A DNA stretch of 64,000 nucleotides from Ruminococcus sp. (GCA_022768065.1 JALELS010000014.1:1-64000); one strand, 5' to 3'. Counted from the stretch's first letter, positions 48,353 to 58,354 are shown. The notes: generated by a model not told the origin, from the letters alone. Numbers and translations are program-made.

Positions 48353-48426
48353 ATATTTAAAGATAAGCACACTTAACATCAGCGCCCCGACGGGCTCTGA
48401 TAAAACTTTAAAAGGAGCTGATTACA

Positions 48427-48966
48427 ATGAGTAAAAAGGTTCTCATTATTTCATCAAGTCCGAGAAAACACGGCAACTCGGATTTACTCTGCGATGAATT
48501 CGCACGCGGAGCAAAAGACGCCGGAAACGAGGTTGAAAAGGTCTTTCTTGCCGATAAAAATATAAATTACTGCCGTGGCTGCGGCGTATGCAATTCCACA
48601 CACAAATGCGTTCAAAAGGACGATATGGCGGAGCTTAATGACAAAATGGTCGAAGCCGACGTTATAGTTCTTGCTTCTCCCGTGTATTTCTATACCGTTG
48701 ACGCACAGCTTAAAACATTTATTGACAGGTGCGTACCGCGTTACACAGAGATGTCGGACAAAGATTTCTATTATATTCTGACAGCGGCGGACCCCGACAA
48801 AGCGGCGTTTGACAAGTCGATAGAATGTATAAGAGGCTTTACGCTCGACTGCCTTGACGGTGCAAAAGAAAAAGGAATAATAAAGGGCGCCGGTGTATTT
48901 GAAAAAGGCGAAATTAAAGATAAGCCCGAATATAAAGAATGCTATAACATGGGCAAAAACGTATAA
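48427..48966 (+). CDS. Flavodoxin-family (iron-sulfur flavoprotein-like) NAD(P)H oxidoreductase
   Basis: SSSPRKHGNSDLLCDEF; CRGCGVCNSTHKC; LASPVYFYTVDAQLKTFIDR. Confidence 0.9.
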   Translation: MSKKVLIISSSPRKHGNSDLLCDEFARGAKDAGNEVEKVFLADKNINYCRGCGVCNSTHKCVQKDDMAELNDKMVEADVIVLASPVYFYTVDAQLKTFIDRCVPRYTEMSDKDFYYILTAADPDKAAFDKSIECIRGFTLDCLDGAKEKGIIKGAGVFEKGEIKDKPEYKECYNMGKNV

Positions 48967-48989
48967 AGCGATTTTAGGAGATTGATATT

Positions 48990-49547
48990 ATGGAAAACAC
49001 TTTGACAAGAAAAAGACAGATTATAACCGCCAAAACTCTCACGACGGTTATAGGAATAGTTTTATCGGTCGCAATGCCGCAGTTATTTCATGTAATAGGA
49101 GCCGTGAGCGGTACCGGCAGCTTGCCCGGCTCGGCGTTTCTGCCGATGCATCTCGGCGTATTCTTTACCGCTCTTTTGGCAGGTCCTGCGGTGGGCGCCG
49201 TAACGGGAGCGGTAAGTCCCCTTTTGAGCTTTGCGCTCACCGGTATGCCGTCGGCGGCGCTTCTTCCGTTTATGATGATAGAGCTTACCGTATACGGTCT
49301 TGTGTGCGGACTTCTCAAAAACAAAAAAATGCCCGTCATTTTAAAGGTACTCATTGCTCAAATTCTCGGCAGAGCCGTTCGTGCGGCTGCGATTTTAATT
49401 GCGTTTTACGGGTTTAAAAGCACGGCGGTTGCACCGTCAATAATACTTTCAAGCATTGTATCGGGTCTTCCCGGACTCATTTTGCAGTGGACGCTGCTTC
49501 CGCTTCTTGTTTACCGTGCCAAAGGGTTAAACAAATACTATGAATAA
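48990..49547 (+). CDS. ECF transporter S component-like membrane protein
   Basis: LPMHLGVFFTALLAGPAVGAVTGAVSPLLSFALTGMP. Confidence 0.8.
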   Translation: MENTLTRKRQIITAKTLTTVIGIVLSVAMPQLFHVIGAVSGTGSLPGSAFLPMHLGVFFTALLAGPAVGAVTGAVSPLLSFALTGMPSAALLPFMMIELTVYGLVCGLLKNKKMPVILKVLIAQILGRAVRAAAILIAFYGFKSTAVAPSIILSSIVSGLPGLILQWTLLPLLVYRAKGLNKYYE

Positions 49548-49947
49548 TACGGAAAAGGCAAAAGAACGCCTTAAAAACGGCGCGTCGCTCGTGCTGTATG
49601 ACGGAAAAGAATTCATCGAAGAAAACGGCAAAGGGCTGTCCCCTCTTTTGAAGCTGATTGACGGCAAAACCGATTTATCGCGTTTTTGCGCTGCCGACAA
49701 AATCATAGGAAAAGCCGCCGCCTCGCTTTTTGCGATGCTTAAAATCAAAAATGTGTACGGCGAGGTTTTAAGCCGCAAAGCCATACCGATACTCGAAAAA
49801 TACGGTATAACATACACTTGCGGCACCGTAACGGACAACATCAAAAATCGCGACGGCACGGGGATTTGTCCTATGGAACAGACCGTTGACGGCATAGACG
49901 ACGCCGAAACGGCATTGAAAGCCATAAAAGAAAAATTAAAACTATGA
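49540..49947 (+). CDS. DUF1893 domain protein
   Basis: SLVLYDGKEFIEENGKGLSPLLKLI...ADKIIGKAAASLFAMLKIKNVYGEVLS...CPMEQTV. Confidence 0.85.
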   Translation: MNNTEKAKERLKNGASLVLYDGKEFIEENGKGLSPLLKLIDGKTDLSRFCAADKIIGKAAASLFAMLKIKNVYGEVLSRKAIPILEKYGITYTCGTVTDNIKNRDGTGICPMEQTVDGIDDAETALKAIKEKLKL

Positions 49948-51071
49948 GGATGAAAAAAATGAAAAAACTCGGATTCGGTCTTATGAGACTGCCTGTTCTC
50001 GACAGCAACGACCCCTCTAAAATAGATATTCCGCAGGCTGAAAAAATGGTAGATAAATTTTTAGAGCGCGGCTTTACCTACTTTGATACAGCATATATGT
50101 ATCACGATTTCAAAAGCGAAGAAACCGCAAAGAAAATCATAGTAGACCGTCACCCGCGCGACAGTTTTACGCTCACCACAAAGTTGCCCACAATGATGTT
50201 GAAAACAAAGGAAGACAACAGGCGCATATTTGAAAAACAGCTCAAAAACTGCGGTGTTGACTATTTTGATTACTATCTTCTTCACAACTTAAACGTATCG
50301 AATTACGAGACGGCGACAAAGCTCGACTGTTTTGACTTCGTAGCCCGTATGAAAGAAGAGGGCAAAATAAAGACCGTCGGATTTTCGTATCACGATGACG
50401 CAAAGCTCCTCGACAGAATTTTAACCGAACACCCCGAAATCGAGATAGTTCAGCTTCAGATAAACTATCTTGACTGGGATAACCCCGGTATTCAGTCGCG
50501 CTTGTGCTATGAAACGGCAGTAAAACACGGCAAAAAGGTAATTGTAATGGAGCCCGTAAAAGGCGGAACACTTGCAAAAATACCCGACGAAGCCGAAAAG
50601 CTGCTCAAACAGTATGCTCCGGACGCATCAATTCCGTCATGGGCGGTAAGATTTGCCGCAAGTCACGACAGCGTTATGACTGTACTCAGCGGAATGAGCA
50701 CCTACGAGCAGCTCCTTGACAACACCGGATATATGGAAAACTTCAAGCCTTTGTCTAAGGAAGAATTTGAAATTATAGACAAGGTAGTAGATATTATAAA
50801 AGCTTCTATCACCGTACCCTGCACAGGCTGCAGTTACTGCACGGCAGGCTGCCCGAAGCATATTCCGATACCGAAGTACTTTGCTCTTTACAACGAAGAA
50901 ATGCGCGCGAGATATAAGGACTTTTCAATTCACAGCCAATACTACGAAAACCTCGCTAAAGAATACGGAAAAGCCTCGGACTGCATTAAGTGCAGAAAGT
51001 GCGAAAAGGCGTGTCCGCAACACATCAAGGTAAGCGAGCTCATGCCGCAAATTGCAAAGGCCTTTGAATAA
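49944..51071 (+). CDS. Aldo/keto reductase with C-terminal 4Fe-4S ferredoxin module
   Basis: FGLMRLPVLD; YFDTAYMYHD; CTGCSYCTAGCPKHI; CIKCRKCEKACPQHI. Confidence 0.94.
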   Translation: MRMKKMKKLGFGLMRLPVLDSNDPSKIDIPQAEKMVDKFLERGFTYFDTAYMYHDFKSEETAKKIIVDRHPRDSFTLTTKLPTMMLKTKEDNRRIFEKQLKNCGVDYFDYYLLHNLNVSNYETATKLDCFDFVARMKEEGKIKTVGFSYHDDAKLLDRILTEHPEIEIVQLQINYLDWDNPGIQSRLCYETAVKHGKKVIVMEPVKGGTLAKIPDEAEKLLKQYAPDASIPSWAVRFAASHDSVMTVLSGMSTYEQLLDNTGYMENFKPLSKEEFEIIDKVVDIIKASITVPCTGCSYCTAGCPKHIPIPKYFALYNEEMRARYKDFSIHSQYYENLAKEYGKASDCIKCRKCEKACPQHIKVSELMPQIAKAFE

Positions 51072-51098
51072 GGGCTCAAAAAGAGAGGCGGTTTTAAA

Positions 51099-51491
51099 AT
51101 GACCATAGCGGAAGTTGCCGAAAAATACGACCTTACTCCCGATACGCTGCGCTATTATGAGAGGATAGGTCTTTTGCCGAAAGTCGGCAGGACACCAGGC
51201 GGAATACGCGATTACAAAGAACAGGACTGCGGTTGGATAGAATTTATTAAATGTATGCGTGCCGCAGGGCTGCCAGTAGAAGTTCTGATTGAATATGTAA
51301 GCCTTTTTTGCGAGGGTGACAGCACCGTTGCCGCAAGGAAAGAACTTCTGATAGAGCAGCGCGATCAGCTTAAAAAGAGAATTGCCGATCTTGAAAGTAC
51401 TCTCGCAAGGCTCAACAGAAAAATTGATAATTACGAAAGTATGTGTATCCCGTTTGAGAGAAAGCTCAAAGGAGAAAAGGCCGACCGTTAA
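51099..51491 (+). CDS. MerR-family transcriptional regulator
   Basis: TIAEVAEKYDLTPDTLRYYERIGLLPKVGRTPGGIRDY. Confidence 0.95.
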   Translation: MTIAEVAEKYDLTPDTLRYYERIGLLPKVGRTPGGIRDYKEQDCGWIEFIKCMRAAGLPVEVLIEYVSLFCEGDSTVAARKELLIEQRDQLKKRIADLESTLARLNRKIDNYESMCIPFERKLKGEKADR

Positions 51492-51602
51492 CCCAATATT
51501 GCAAAGTACATTTTGCTTTTGCCGCTCCGAAATACATTGATACAAATGACTTATTGTGTTAAAATAAAGGTTGTATCAATAGTTTTTCGGGGTGGCATTT
51601 TT

Positions 51603-52259
51603 ATGTACATAAAAAGTCAGAATTTAAAACAGCTCTATCGCATAATTTTTTTGCTGTGCTGTGAGGCGGGGCTGATTTTTCAGTATGTTGACGGTCTGCG
51701 ACGCGGAAACGCCGACACGCTTTTGTATTACTATACCGTACAGAGCAATATAATCTGCTTTTTATATTTTTTCTTTCTCGCTGTTTTCAGTCCCAAAAAA
51801 GAAAAGTCGGTTTTCAGAGGAGCTGTAACTATGTGCATAGCCGTAACCGCAATAGCTTATTTGTTTATGCCGAACACCGCAAAAGCCGATGCGTCCTCCG
51901 ACAGGTTCTTTTATATCGGGAACATTCTTATGCATTATATAGTCCCCGCTATGGCAATACTTGACTATCTGCTGTTTTTCCCAAAGGGTCAATACAAAGC
52001 CCTGCATCCGCTTTGTTGGCTCATTTTGCCCTATCTGTACCTTCTGTTTACCATGATATGCGCAAAATTCGGCAGTAAGATGTTTTCCGGGTTCGGGTCT
52101 GTCAGCCGTTACCCGTATCCGTTTCTCGACACGGACATTTACGGCAAAAACAAGGTCATGCTCATACTCGTCCTCATTACGACGGCGTTTTTGGCTCTCG
52201 GTTACCTGTCGTTTGTTATTGATCGTCTGCTCGGAAAAAGCGGTAAAAAACTCAAATAA
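51603..52259 (+). CDS. Pr6Pr/TIGR02206-like membrane protein
   Basis: Multi-TM; YYTVQSNIICFLYFFF; HYIVPAMAILDYLLF. Confidence 0.7.
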   Translation: MYIKSQNLKQLYRIIFLLCCEAGLIFQYVDGLRRGNADTLLYYYTVQSNIICFLYFFFLAVFSPKKEKSVFRGAVTMCIAVTAIAYLFMPNTAKADASSDRFFYIGNILMHYIVPAMAILDYLLFFPKGQYKALHPLCWLILPYLYLLFTMICAKFGSKMFSGFGSVSRYPYPFLDTDIYGKNKVMLILVLITTAFLALGYLSFVIDRLLGKSGKKLK

Positions 52260-52300
52260 TAAGAACTTCAAATCAAAAGCACTGTGAAGGAGTGATAAGA

Positions 52301-53047
52301 ATGGTAATTTATTTTACAGGCACCGGAAACAGCCGTCATTTGGCAAAAAAGGTCGGAGACGCCCTCGGCGAAACACCGATAAACTCCGTTGAATATATAA
52401 AAAACGGCAAAAACGGCGATTTTAGCAGTGACACGGCTTACGTTTTTGTTTGCCCGACTTACGCTTGGCAAATACCGCACATTTTTGAAAAATTCATAAG
52501 AGAATCGCAGTTTCGCGGAAATTCCAAGGCTTACTTTATTATGGACTGCGGCGGTGAAATAGGCAATGCGGCAAAGAAGTTAAAAGCGCTTTGTTCGTAC
52601 AGGAAATTTGAATTTATGGGCGTATACGAAGTAGTGATGCCCGAAAATTACACGGCTCTTTTTAACGCTCCCGACAAAAAAACGATACCATCGCTTATCG
52701 CGAATGCAGATAAAGCGGCGTTCGACGCGGCAGAATATATTAAGTCGAAAAAACCTTTCCCGGATGTTAAAGCAGGAATTGCGGATAAGCTTAAAAGCGG
52801 CATTGTAAATACGATTTTTTATAAATTCTTTGTTTCCGCCGACAAATTTTACGCGACGGACAAATGTATATCGTGCGGAAAATGCGTAAAAAATTGCATG
52901 CTGAACAACATTGAGCTTAAAGGCGGCAAACCCGTTTGGGGTAAAAACTGTACCCATTGTATGGCGTGTATCAACTTTTGCCCCACAGAAGCCATTGAAT
53001 ACGGCAAGCACTCAATAGGTCTTGAGCGTTATACTCTTACGGACTGA
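52301..53047 (+). CDS. EFR1-family ferredoxin (flavodoxin-ferredoxin fusion)
   Basis: MVIYFTGTGNSRHLAKKVGDAL; CISCGKCVKNCMLNNI; CTHCMACINFCPTEAI. Confidence 0.92.
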   Translation: MVIYFTGTGNSRHLAKKVGDALGETPINSVEYIKNGKNGDFSSDTAYVFVCPTYAWQIPHIFEKFIRESQFRGNSKAYFIMDCGGEIGNAAKKLKALCSYRKFEFMGVYEVVMPENYTALFNAPDKKTIPSLIANADKAAFDAAEYIKSKKPFPDVKAGIADKLKSGIVNTIFYKFFVSADKFYATDKCISCGKCVKNCMLNNIELKGGKPVWGKNCTHCMACINFCPTEAIEYGKHSIGLERYTLTD

Positions 53048-53083
53048 ATATAAAAATAACTTTTTGAAAGGAATATAAACACT

Positions 53084-53413
53084 ATGGATAAAATCAAGAA
53101 CATTGAAAAATCAACCGTTCTTTGCCTTAAAGAACAAATCTCTTACGGCGACGGTCAGGTTGTGAGCAAAACACTCGCACAAAACGACGCCTTGAGCGTT
53201 ACTCTCTTTGCATTTGACAAGGGCGAGGAAATAAGCACGCACGAATCCGGCGGCGACGCTTTTGTTACCGCTATTGACGGCACGGGCAAAATAACAATAG
53301 ACGGCGTTCCTCATATACTCAAAGAGGGCGACTCAATTGTTATGCCGGCAGGTCATCCGCACGCTGTTTTCGGCGAAGAAAAATTCAAAATGTTACTCGT
53401 AGTGGTATTTTAA
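53084..53413 (+). CDS. Cupin-domain protein
   Basis: KGEEISTHESGGDAFVTAIDGTGKITIDG...VMPAGHPHAV. Confidence 0.9.
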   Translation: MDKIKNIEKSTVLCLKEQISYGDGQVVSKTLAQNDALSVTLFAFDKGEEISTHESGGDAFVTAIDGTGKITIDGVPHILKEGDSIVMPAGHPHAVFGEEKFKMLLVVVF

Positions 53414-53432
53414 CGGGTAAGCTTAAATAAAC

Positions 53433-53473
53433 AAAACAGGCTTTATGAATTGTGCTCATAAAGTCTGTTTTTT
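53433..53473 (+). terminator. Terminator after cupin gene
   Basis: AAAACAGGCTTTATGA...TCATAAAGTCTGTTTTTTT. Confidence 0.85.
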
Positions 53474-53603
53474 TATTTATACGGAATATTACGGCCGCCT
53501 CTTATAATAATACATACAGGGAAGTTTTTTGCCTTGATATTGTCTTTTTGTGTGCGTCACGATAAAATAGGTACATCTGAATTTATAACAGGGAGTAATA
53601 GAT

Positions 53604-54506
53604 ATGATATACACTTTCACACTCAGTCCGGCGCTTGATTACGTTATGAATGTACCTTTTTTATCATACGATGACATAAACAGAGCTTCTTCGGAAAAGA
53701 TATTTTACGGCGGCAAAGGCATAAATGTATCTTCCGTACTGCACGAACTTCAGGTGGATTCGGTTTCACTCGGATTCATCGGCGGATTTACAGGAAAAGA
53801 GCTTGTGCGTCTTATAGCAAAGGACGGGCTTAAAAGTGATTTTACGGAAATATCCGGCGGAAATACACGAATCAACGTAAAGCTGCGTTTTGACGGCGAA
53901 CTTGATATTAACGCCGCAGGCCCCGCGGTTTCGCAGGAAGAGCTAAACGAGCTTTTTAAAAAGCTTGACAAAATCAAAAGCGGTGACTGCGTAGTTCTGT
54001 CGGGCAGCGTACCCTCTTCCCTGCCGGATGACATCTACGAGCAAATCCTTGAAAGGCTGTCCGATAAGGATGTACGCGCGGCAGTTGATACTACCGGTAA
54101 AAGACTTTTAAACACGCTTTGCCGAAAACCGTTTTTAATAAAGCCGAATCACCACGAGCTTGCGGAGATGTTCGGAAAAAAAGAGCTTACCTACGCCGAA
54201 ATCACGGAATACGGCAAAGAGCTGCAAAACCGCGGGGCGCAAAACGTGCTTGTCTCCTGCGGCGAAAAGGGCGCCGTACTTATAGATGAAAGCGGACGGG
54301 TGACGTGTGCCGACGCCGTCAGAGGGAGGCTCATAAACTCGGTCGGCTGCGGAGACAGTATGGTAGCGGGCTTTTTAGCCGGTATGGAGCTTAAAAACGA
54401 TATTGAGTATGCGTTTCGTCTTTCCGTGGCTTGTTCCGCGGCAACAGCATTTTCCGAGGGCCTCGGAAAGAAAGATCTTATATATGAAATTCTCAAAAAG
54501 CTTTAA
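53604..54506 (+). CDS. fruK: 1-phosphofructokinase (PfkB family)
   Basis: IYTFTLSPALDYVMNV; GGKGINVSSVL; VGCGDSMVAGFLAG; adjacent to fruA. Confidence 0.92.
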   Translation: MIYTFTLSPALDYVMNVPFLSYDDINRASSEKIFYGGKGINVSSVLHELQVDSVSLGFIGGFTGKELVRLIAKDGLKSDFTEISGGNTRINVKLRFDGELDINAAGPAVSQEELNELFKKLDKIKSGDCVVLSGSVPSSLPDDIYEQILERLSDKDVRAAVDTTGKRLLNTLCRKPFLIKPNHHELAEMFGKKELTYAEITEYGKELQNRGAQNVLVSCGEKGAVLIDESGRVTCADAVRGRLINSVGCGDSMVAGFLAGMELKNDIEYAFRLSVACSAATAFSEGLGKKDLIYEILKKL

Positions 54507-54519
54507 GGGAGGATAAAAT

Positions 54520-56460
54520 ATGCGTATCACCGACCTTTTGAACCCGAAAGCCGTCATGGTGAACACGGTTCTCAAAAGCAAGGATGAAGCTATTGACAAA
54601 CTTATAGAACTCCACGAAATATCCGGCGACCTGTTGGACGCCGAGCAGTATAAGAAAGATATTTTAAAAAGAGAAAAACAGGGTTCTACCGCTATCGGAA
54701 ACGGCATAGCGGTACCCCACGCAAAGTCAAAGGCGGTAAAAAAGGCGTCACTTTCGACGATAACGGTAAAAGGCGGCGTACCGTACGGCGCCCCCGACGG
54801 AAAAAACTCGGATCTGTTATTTATGATAGCGGCAGGCGACGAAAACGACGAGCACCTCACGATACTGTCGCGCCTTATGACAATGCTTATGGACGAACAT
54901 TTTGTTGCGGCGCTCAAAAGCGCAAAAAGCACCGAAGATTTTTTAAATATAATTGATACAAAAGAAGCCGAAAAATTCGGCGGCGATATTTCGAGGCATT
55001 CGGAGTCACATTACAGAATACTTGCCGTAACCGCCTGCCCCACCGGCATAGCGCACACATATATGGCAGCCGAGGCTCTTGAAAAAGCCGCAAAAAAGGC
55101 AGGAATCGAAATAAAGGTTGAAACCGACGGCTCGGGCGGCACAAAAAATGCTTTGACAAAAGAGGAAATCGAAAAATGTGACGGTATTATAGTTGCCGCC
55201 GACAGAAATGTTGAAACAGACCGATTTTCCGGCAAAAAGGTTCTTATAACATCGGTATCCGCCGGAATCAACAAACCGGATGAGCTTATAGAACGTATTT
55301 TATCGGGCGACGTACCCGTATACAAAAAGAAAAGCGGCAGTCCCCCTGCGGATGCCGAATATTCAGATGGAAACGGCTTCGGCAAAAGAATCTACAAGCA
55401 TCTTATGAACGGTGTATCTCATATGCTCCCGTTTGTTGTCGGGGGCGGCGTGCTGATAGCATTCGGATTTTTGGCGGACTCAATTTCCGGTGTAAAGGCA
55501 GGCGACACTCTCGGATATACAACACCAGTCGCCGCCGTGATATTTTGGATAGGCAAAGCGGCTTTTGCGTTTATGCTGCCAATTCTCTCTGGCTATATAT
55601 CAATGAGCATAGCCGATAGGCCCGGTCTGCTCGTCGGATTTGTCGGCGGTTATTTCGCAAGCCAAGGACTGACCCTCGCGTCGCTTCGCACGAACGGTCT
55701 TGAGGGCGACGGCACGGCGGTTTCGGGATTTTTAGGCGCATTGATAGCCGGATTTTTAGGCGGTCTGATTGTAAATCTTCTGAAGAAAATTTTTGCGTTC
55801 TTACCGAAAAGTATGGACGGCATAAAACCGGTATTTTTGTATCCTCTGTTCGGCACTCTTTTGATAGGACTCGTAATGGGTGTTATAAATCCGTTTATCG
55901 GAATATTGAACACGGGACTTTCAAACGGCCTTACGGCTCTCGGCGGCACAAGCCGTGTACTGCTTTGTACCGTTCTTGCCGCAATGATGGCTGTTGATAT
56001 GGGCGGACCGTTTAACAAAGCGGCATACGTTTTCGGCACAGCCGCAATTGCAAGCGGCAACTACTATATAATGGCTGCTGTAATGATAGGCGGTATGATA
56101 CCGCCAATAGCAATAGCCCTTTCAACAACATTCAACAAATCGAAGTGGACGGATGAAGAAAGACGCGGCGGAGCCGTAAACTATCTTATGGGGCTTTGCT
56201 TTATAACCGAGGGTGCTATACCCTATGCCGCCGCAGATCCGCTAAGGGTTATACCTGCCTGTATAATAGGTTCGGGTGTGGCAGGCGCGCTGTCGGGAAT
56301 GTTCGGCTGCGGAATACCCGCTCCGCACGGCGGAATTTTCGTATTCCCGGTAGCGGAGCACATCGGCGGCTATATCATCGCACTTGCGGCAGGTTCTTTG
56401 GCAGGTGCTCTGATGCTGTCGCTCTTTAAGAAAAGAAAAAGTCAAAAAGAGGTAATGTGA
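54520..56460 (+). CDS. fruA: PTS fructose transporter subunit EIIABC
   Basis: EIIA IGNGIAVPHAK; EIIB AVTACPTGIAHTYMAAEAL; EIIC TM domain. Confidence 0.95.
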   Translation: MRITDLLNPKAVMVNTVLKSKDEAIDKLIELHEISGDLLDAEQYKKDILKREKQGSTAIGNGIAVPHAKSKAVKKASLSTITVKGGVPYGAPDGKNSDLLFMIAAGDENDEHLTILSRLMTMLMDEHFVAALKSAKSTEDFLNIIDTKEAEKFGGDISRHSESHYRILAVTACPTGIAHTYMAAEALEKAAKKAGIEIKVETDGSGGTKNALTKEEIEKCDGIIVAADRNVETDRFSGKKVLITSVSAGINKPDELIERILSGDVPVYKKKSGSPPADAEYSDGNGFGKRIYKHLMNGVSHMLPFVVGGGVLIAFGFLADSISGVKAGDTLGYTTPVAAVIFWIGKAAFAFMLPILSGYISMSIADRPGLLVGFVGGYFASQGLTLASLRTNGLEGDGTAVSGFLGALIAGFLGGLIVNLLKKIFAFLPKSMDGIKPVFLYPLFGTLLIGLVMGVINPFIGILNTGLSNGLTALGGTSRVLLCTVLAAMMAVDMGGPFNKAAYVFGTAAIASGNYYIMAAVMIGGMIPPIAIALSTTFNKSKWTDEERRGGAVNYLMGLCFITEGAIPYAAADPLRVIPACIIGSGVAGALSGMFGCGIPAPHGGIFVFPVAEHIGGYIIALAAGSLAGALMLSLFKKRKSQKEVM

Positions 56461-56461
56461 C

Positions 56462-56725
56462 ATGGTTTCGGCAAAGGTTAAAATCACGGACAAAGCGGGA
56501 ATTCATATGCGCCCTGCCAATAATTTTATATCGGCAATGGTAAAGTACCGCTCGGATATTAAAATCATTCACGGCGGAAACGAGATAAACGGAAAAAGCA
56601 TTATGAACATTATGGCGGCAGGACTTAAATACGGCGATGAAGTTGAAATAATCTGCACGGGAGAGGACGAAAAAGAAATGCTGAAAGAGGCGGTAAATCT
56701 CATAGAAAGCGGGCTTGAAAAATGA
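56462..56725 (+). CDS. HPr-family phosphocarrier protein
   Basis: DKAGIHMRPANNF (active His); NGKSIMNIM (regulatory Ser site). Confidence 0.93.
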   Translation: MVSAKVKITDKAGIHMRPANNFISAMVKYRSDIKIIHGGNEINGKSIMNIMAAGLKYGDEVEIICTGEDEKEMLKEAVNLIESGLEK

Positions 56726-58341
56726 CGTCTCTCTACGGTACGGGGGTTTGCCGCGGATATGCCGTCGGAAACGCCGTGGTAATTAAAACTGACACAAAAA
56801 AGCGGTCGGAACCCGAATTTTCGGGTGAAGCAAACGAGCTTGAAAGATTTAAAGACGCGCGTGAAAAATTCAAAACAGAAACCATGGCGCTGTACAAAAA
56901 GCTTTTTTCCGCCGCAGGCAGTAAAAATGCGGATATTCTTTTGGGTCACATAAGCCTTTGCGACGACCCGTTTTTCATATCCGAAACCGAGAAAACAATT
57001 AAAGAAGGAAAGACTGCCGCACAAGCGGTTAATGCGGTGTGTACCGAACTTTACGATATATTTTTTTCTTCGGACGACGAGCTCACAAAACAGCGCAGCT
57101 CCGATATTAACGACCTCAAAAACGGCATTACGGATATTCTTTTTGGAAACAAAGGCTTCTCGGCGGAAAACGTACCCGAAAACTCCGTACTTGTGTTTGA
57201 CGAGCTGACGCCGTCGGCTGTCTCGCGCATAAACAGGAAAAATACGGTTGCCGTAATTGCAAACGGCGGTTCAGTTACGTCTCATTCGGCAATACTCGCA
57301 CGGGCGCTGTCAATACCGACCGTACTCGGTGCGGCAAAAGCAACCGAGCGCATAAATTCGGGCGATACTCTGGCGGTTGACGGTGAAAGCGGCGAAATAA
57401 TAATAGAGCCGGATGAAGTCACCGCAGAAAATTTCAGCCGTATGGGAAAAGAGTACGACAGAAAAAAAGAAGAGGTCAAAAAATTCATAAATCGCAAAAC
57501 GCAGACAAAGGACGGCACCGAAAAAACCGTTTGCGCCAATATCGGCAACCCCTCGGACATTGAAAACGTAATAAAAAACGGCGCGGACGGTATAGGACTT
57601 TTCCGCACCGAGTTTTTATTTATGGACAGGGATAAAGAGCCGACTGAGGACGAACAGTATTTCGCCTATTCGTCGGTAATAAAAGCGATGAACGGCAAAG
57701 AAGTGATAATACGCACCCTTGACGTGGGCGGAGACAAAAATATACCGTACCTCGGCATTCCGAAAGAAGATAATCCGTTTTTGGGATTCAGAGCGATAAG
57801 GTTTTGTCTTAAAAACCGCGATATATTTAAAGTTCAGCTCAGGGCGATACTTCGCGCCGCCGTATTCGGAAATGTAAAAATAATGCTGCCGTTAGTAACG
57901 GTAAAGGCAGAAATCGACGACGCAAAAGAGCTTATAAGCGAATGCAAATCCGAACTGAAACGTGAACACAAACAGTTTAATGACGACGTGCCGATAGGCA
58001 TTATGGCGGAAACTCCGGCGGCTGTTTTTTCGGCTGAAGAGCTTGCGAAAAATTCGGATTTTTTCAGCATAGGAACAAATGACCTCACGGGGTATATAAT
58101 GGCGGCGGACAGAGGAAACCCAAATGTCGGCTACCTTTATGACACGGGGCAAAACGCAGTTCTTGCTGCTGTAAAAAGAATTATAAGCTGTGGCGAAAAG
58201 GCGGGAATACCCGTCGGTATGTGCGGAGAAGCCGCCGCGGACGAAAAGCTTATACCGGTATTTTTGCGGTGGGGTCTTGATGAATTCTCGGTCAGCCCCG
58301 AATCGGTACCGTATGTAAGAAAAATAATATCGGAAAATTAA
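56722..58341 (+). CDS. ptsI: PTS phosphoenolpyruvate-protein phosphotransferase (enzyme I)
   Basis: GGSVTSHSAILARALSIPTV; FRTEFLFMDR; DFFSIGTNDLTGYIMAADR. Confidence 0.95.
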   Translation: MTSLYGTGVCRGYAVGNAVVIKTDTKKRSEPEFSGEANELERFKDAREKFKTETMALYKKLFSAAGSKNADILLGHISLCDDPFFISETEKTIKEGKTAAQAVNAVCTELYDIFFSSDDELTKQRSSDINDLKNGITDILFGNKGFSAENVPENSVLVFDELTPSAVSRINRKNTVAVIANGGSVTSHSAILARALSIPTVLGAAKATERINSGDTLAVDGESGEIIIEPDEVTAENFSRMGKEYDRKKEEVKKFINRKTQTKDGTEKTVCANIGNPSDIENVIKNGADGIGLFRTEFLFMDRDKEPTEDEQYFAYSSVIKAMNGKEVIIRTLDVGGDKNIPYLGIPKEDNPFLGFRAIRFCLKNRDIFKVQLRAILRAAVFGNVKIMLPLVTVKAEIDDAKELISECKSELKREHKQFNDDVPIGIMAETPAAVFSAEELAKNSDFFSIGTNDLTGYIMAADRGNPNVGYLYDTGQNAVLAAVKRIISCGEKAGIPVGMCGEAAADEKLIPVFLRWGLDEFSVSPESVPYVRKIISEN

Positions 58342-58354
58342 ATCAGGGCAATAT

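Noticed and set aside
50925-51545. 206-aa minus-strand ORF over the end of the aldo/keto reductase gene and MerR
   Set aside because: Antisense to two well-supported genes with an operon structure on the plus strand
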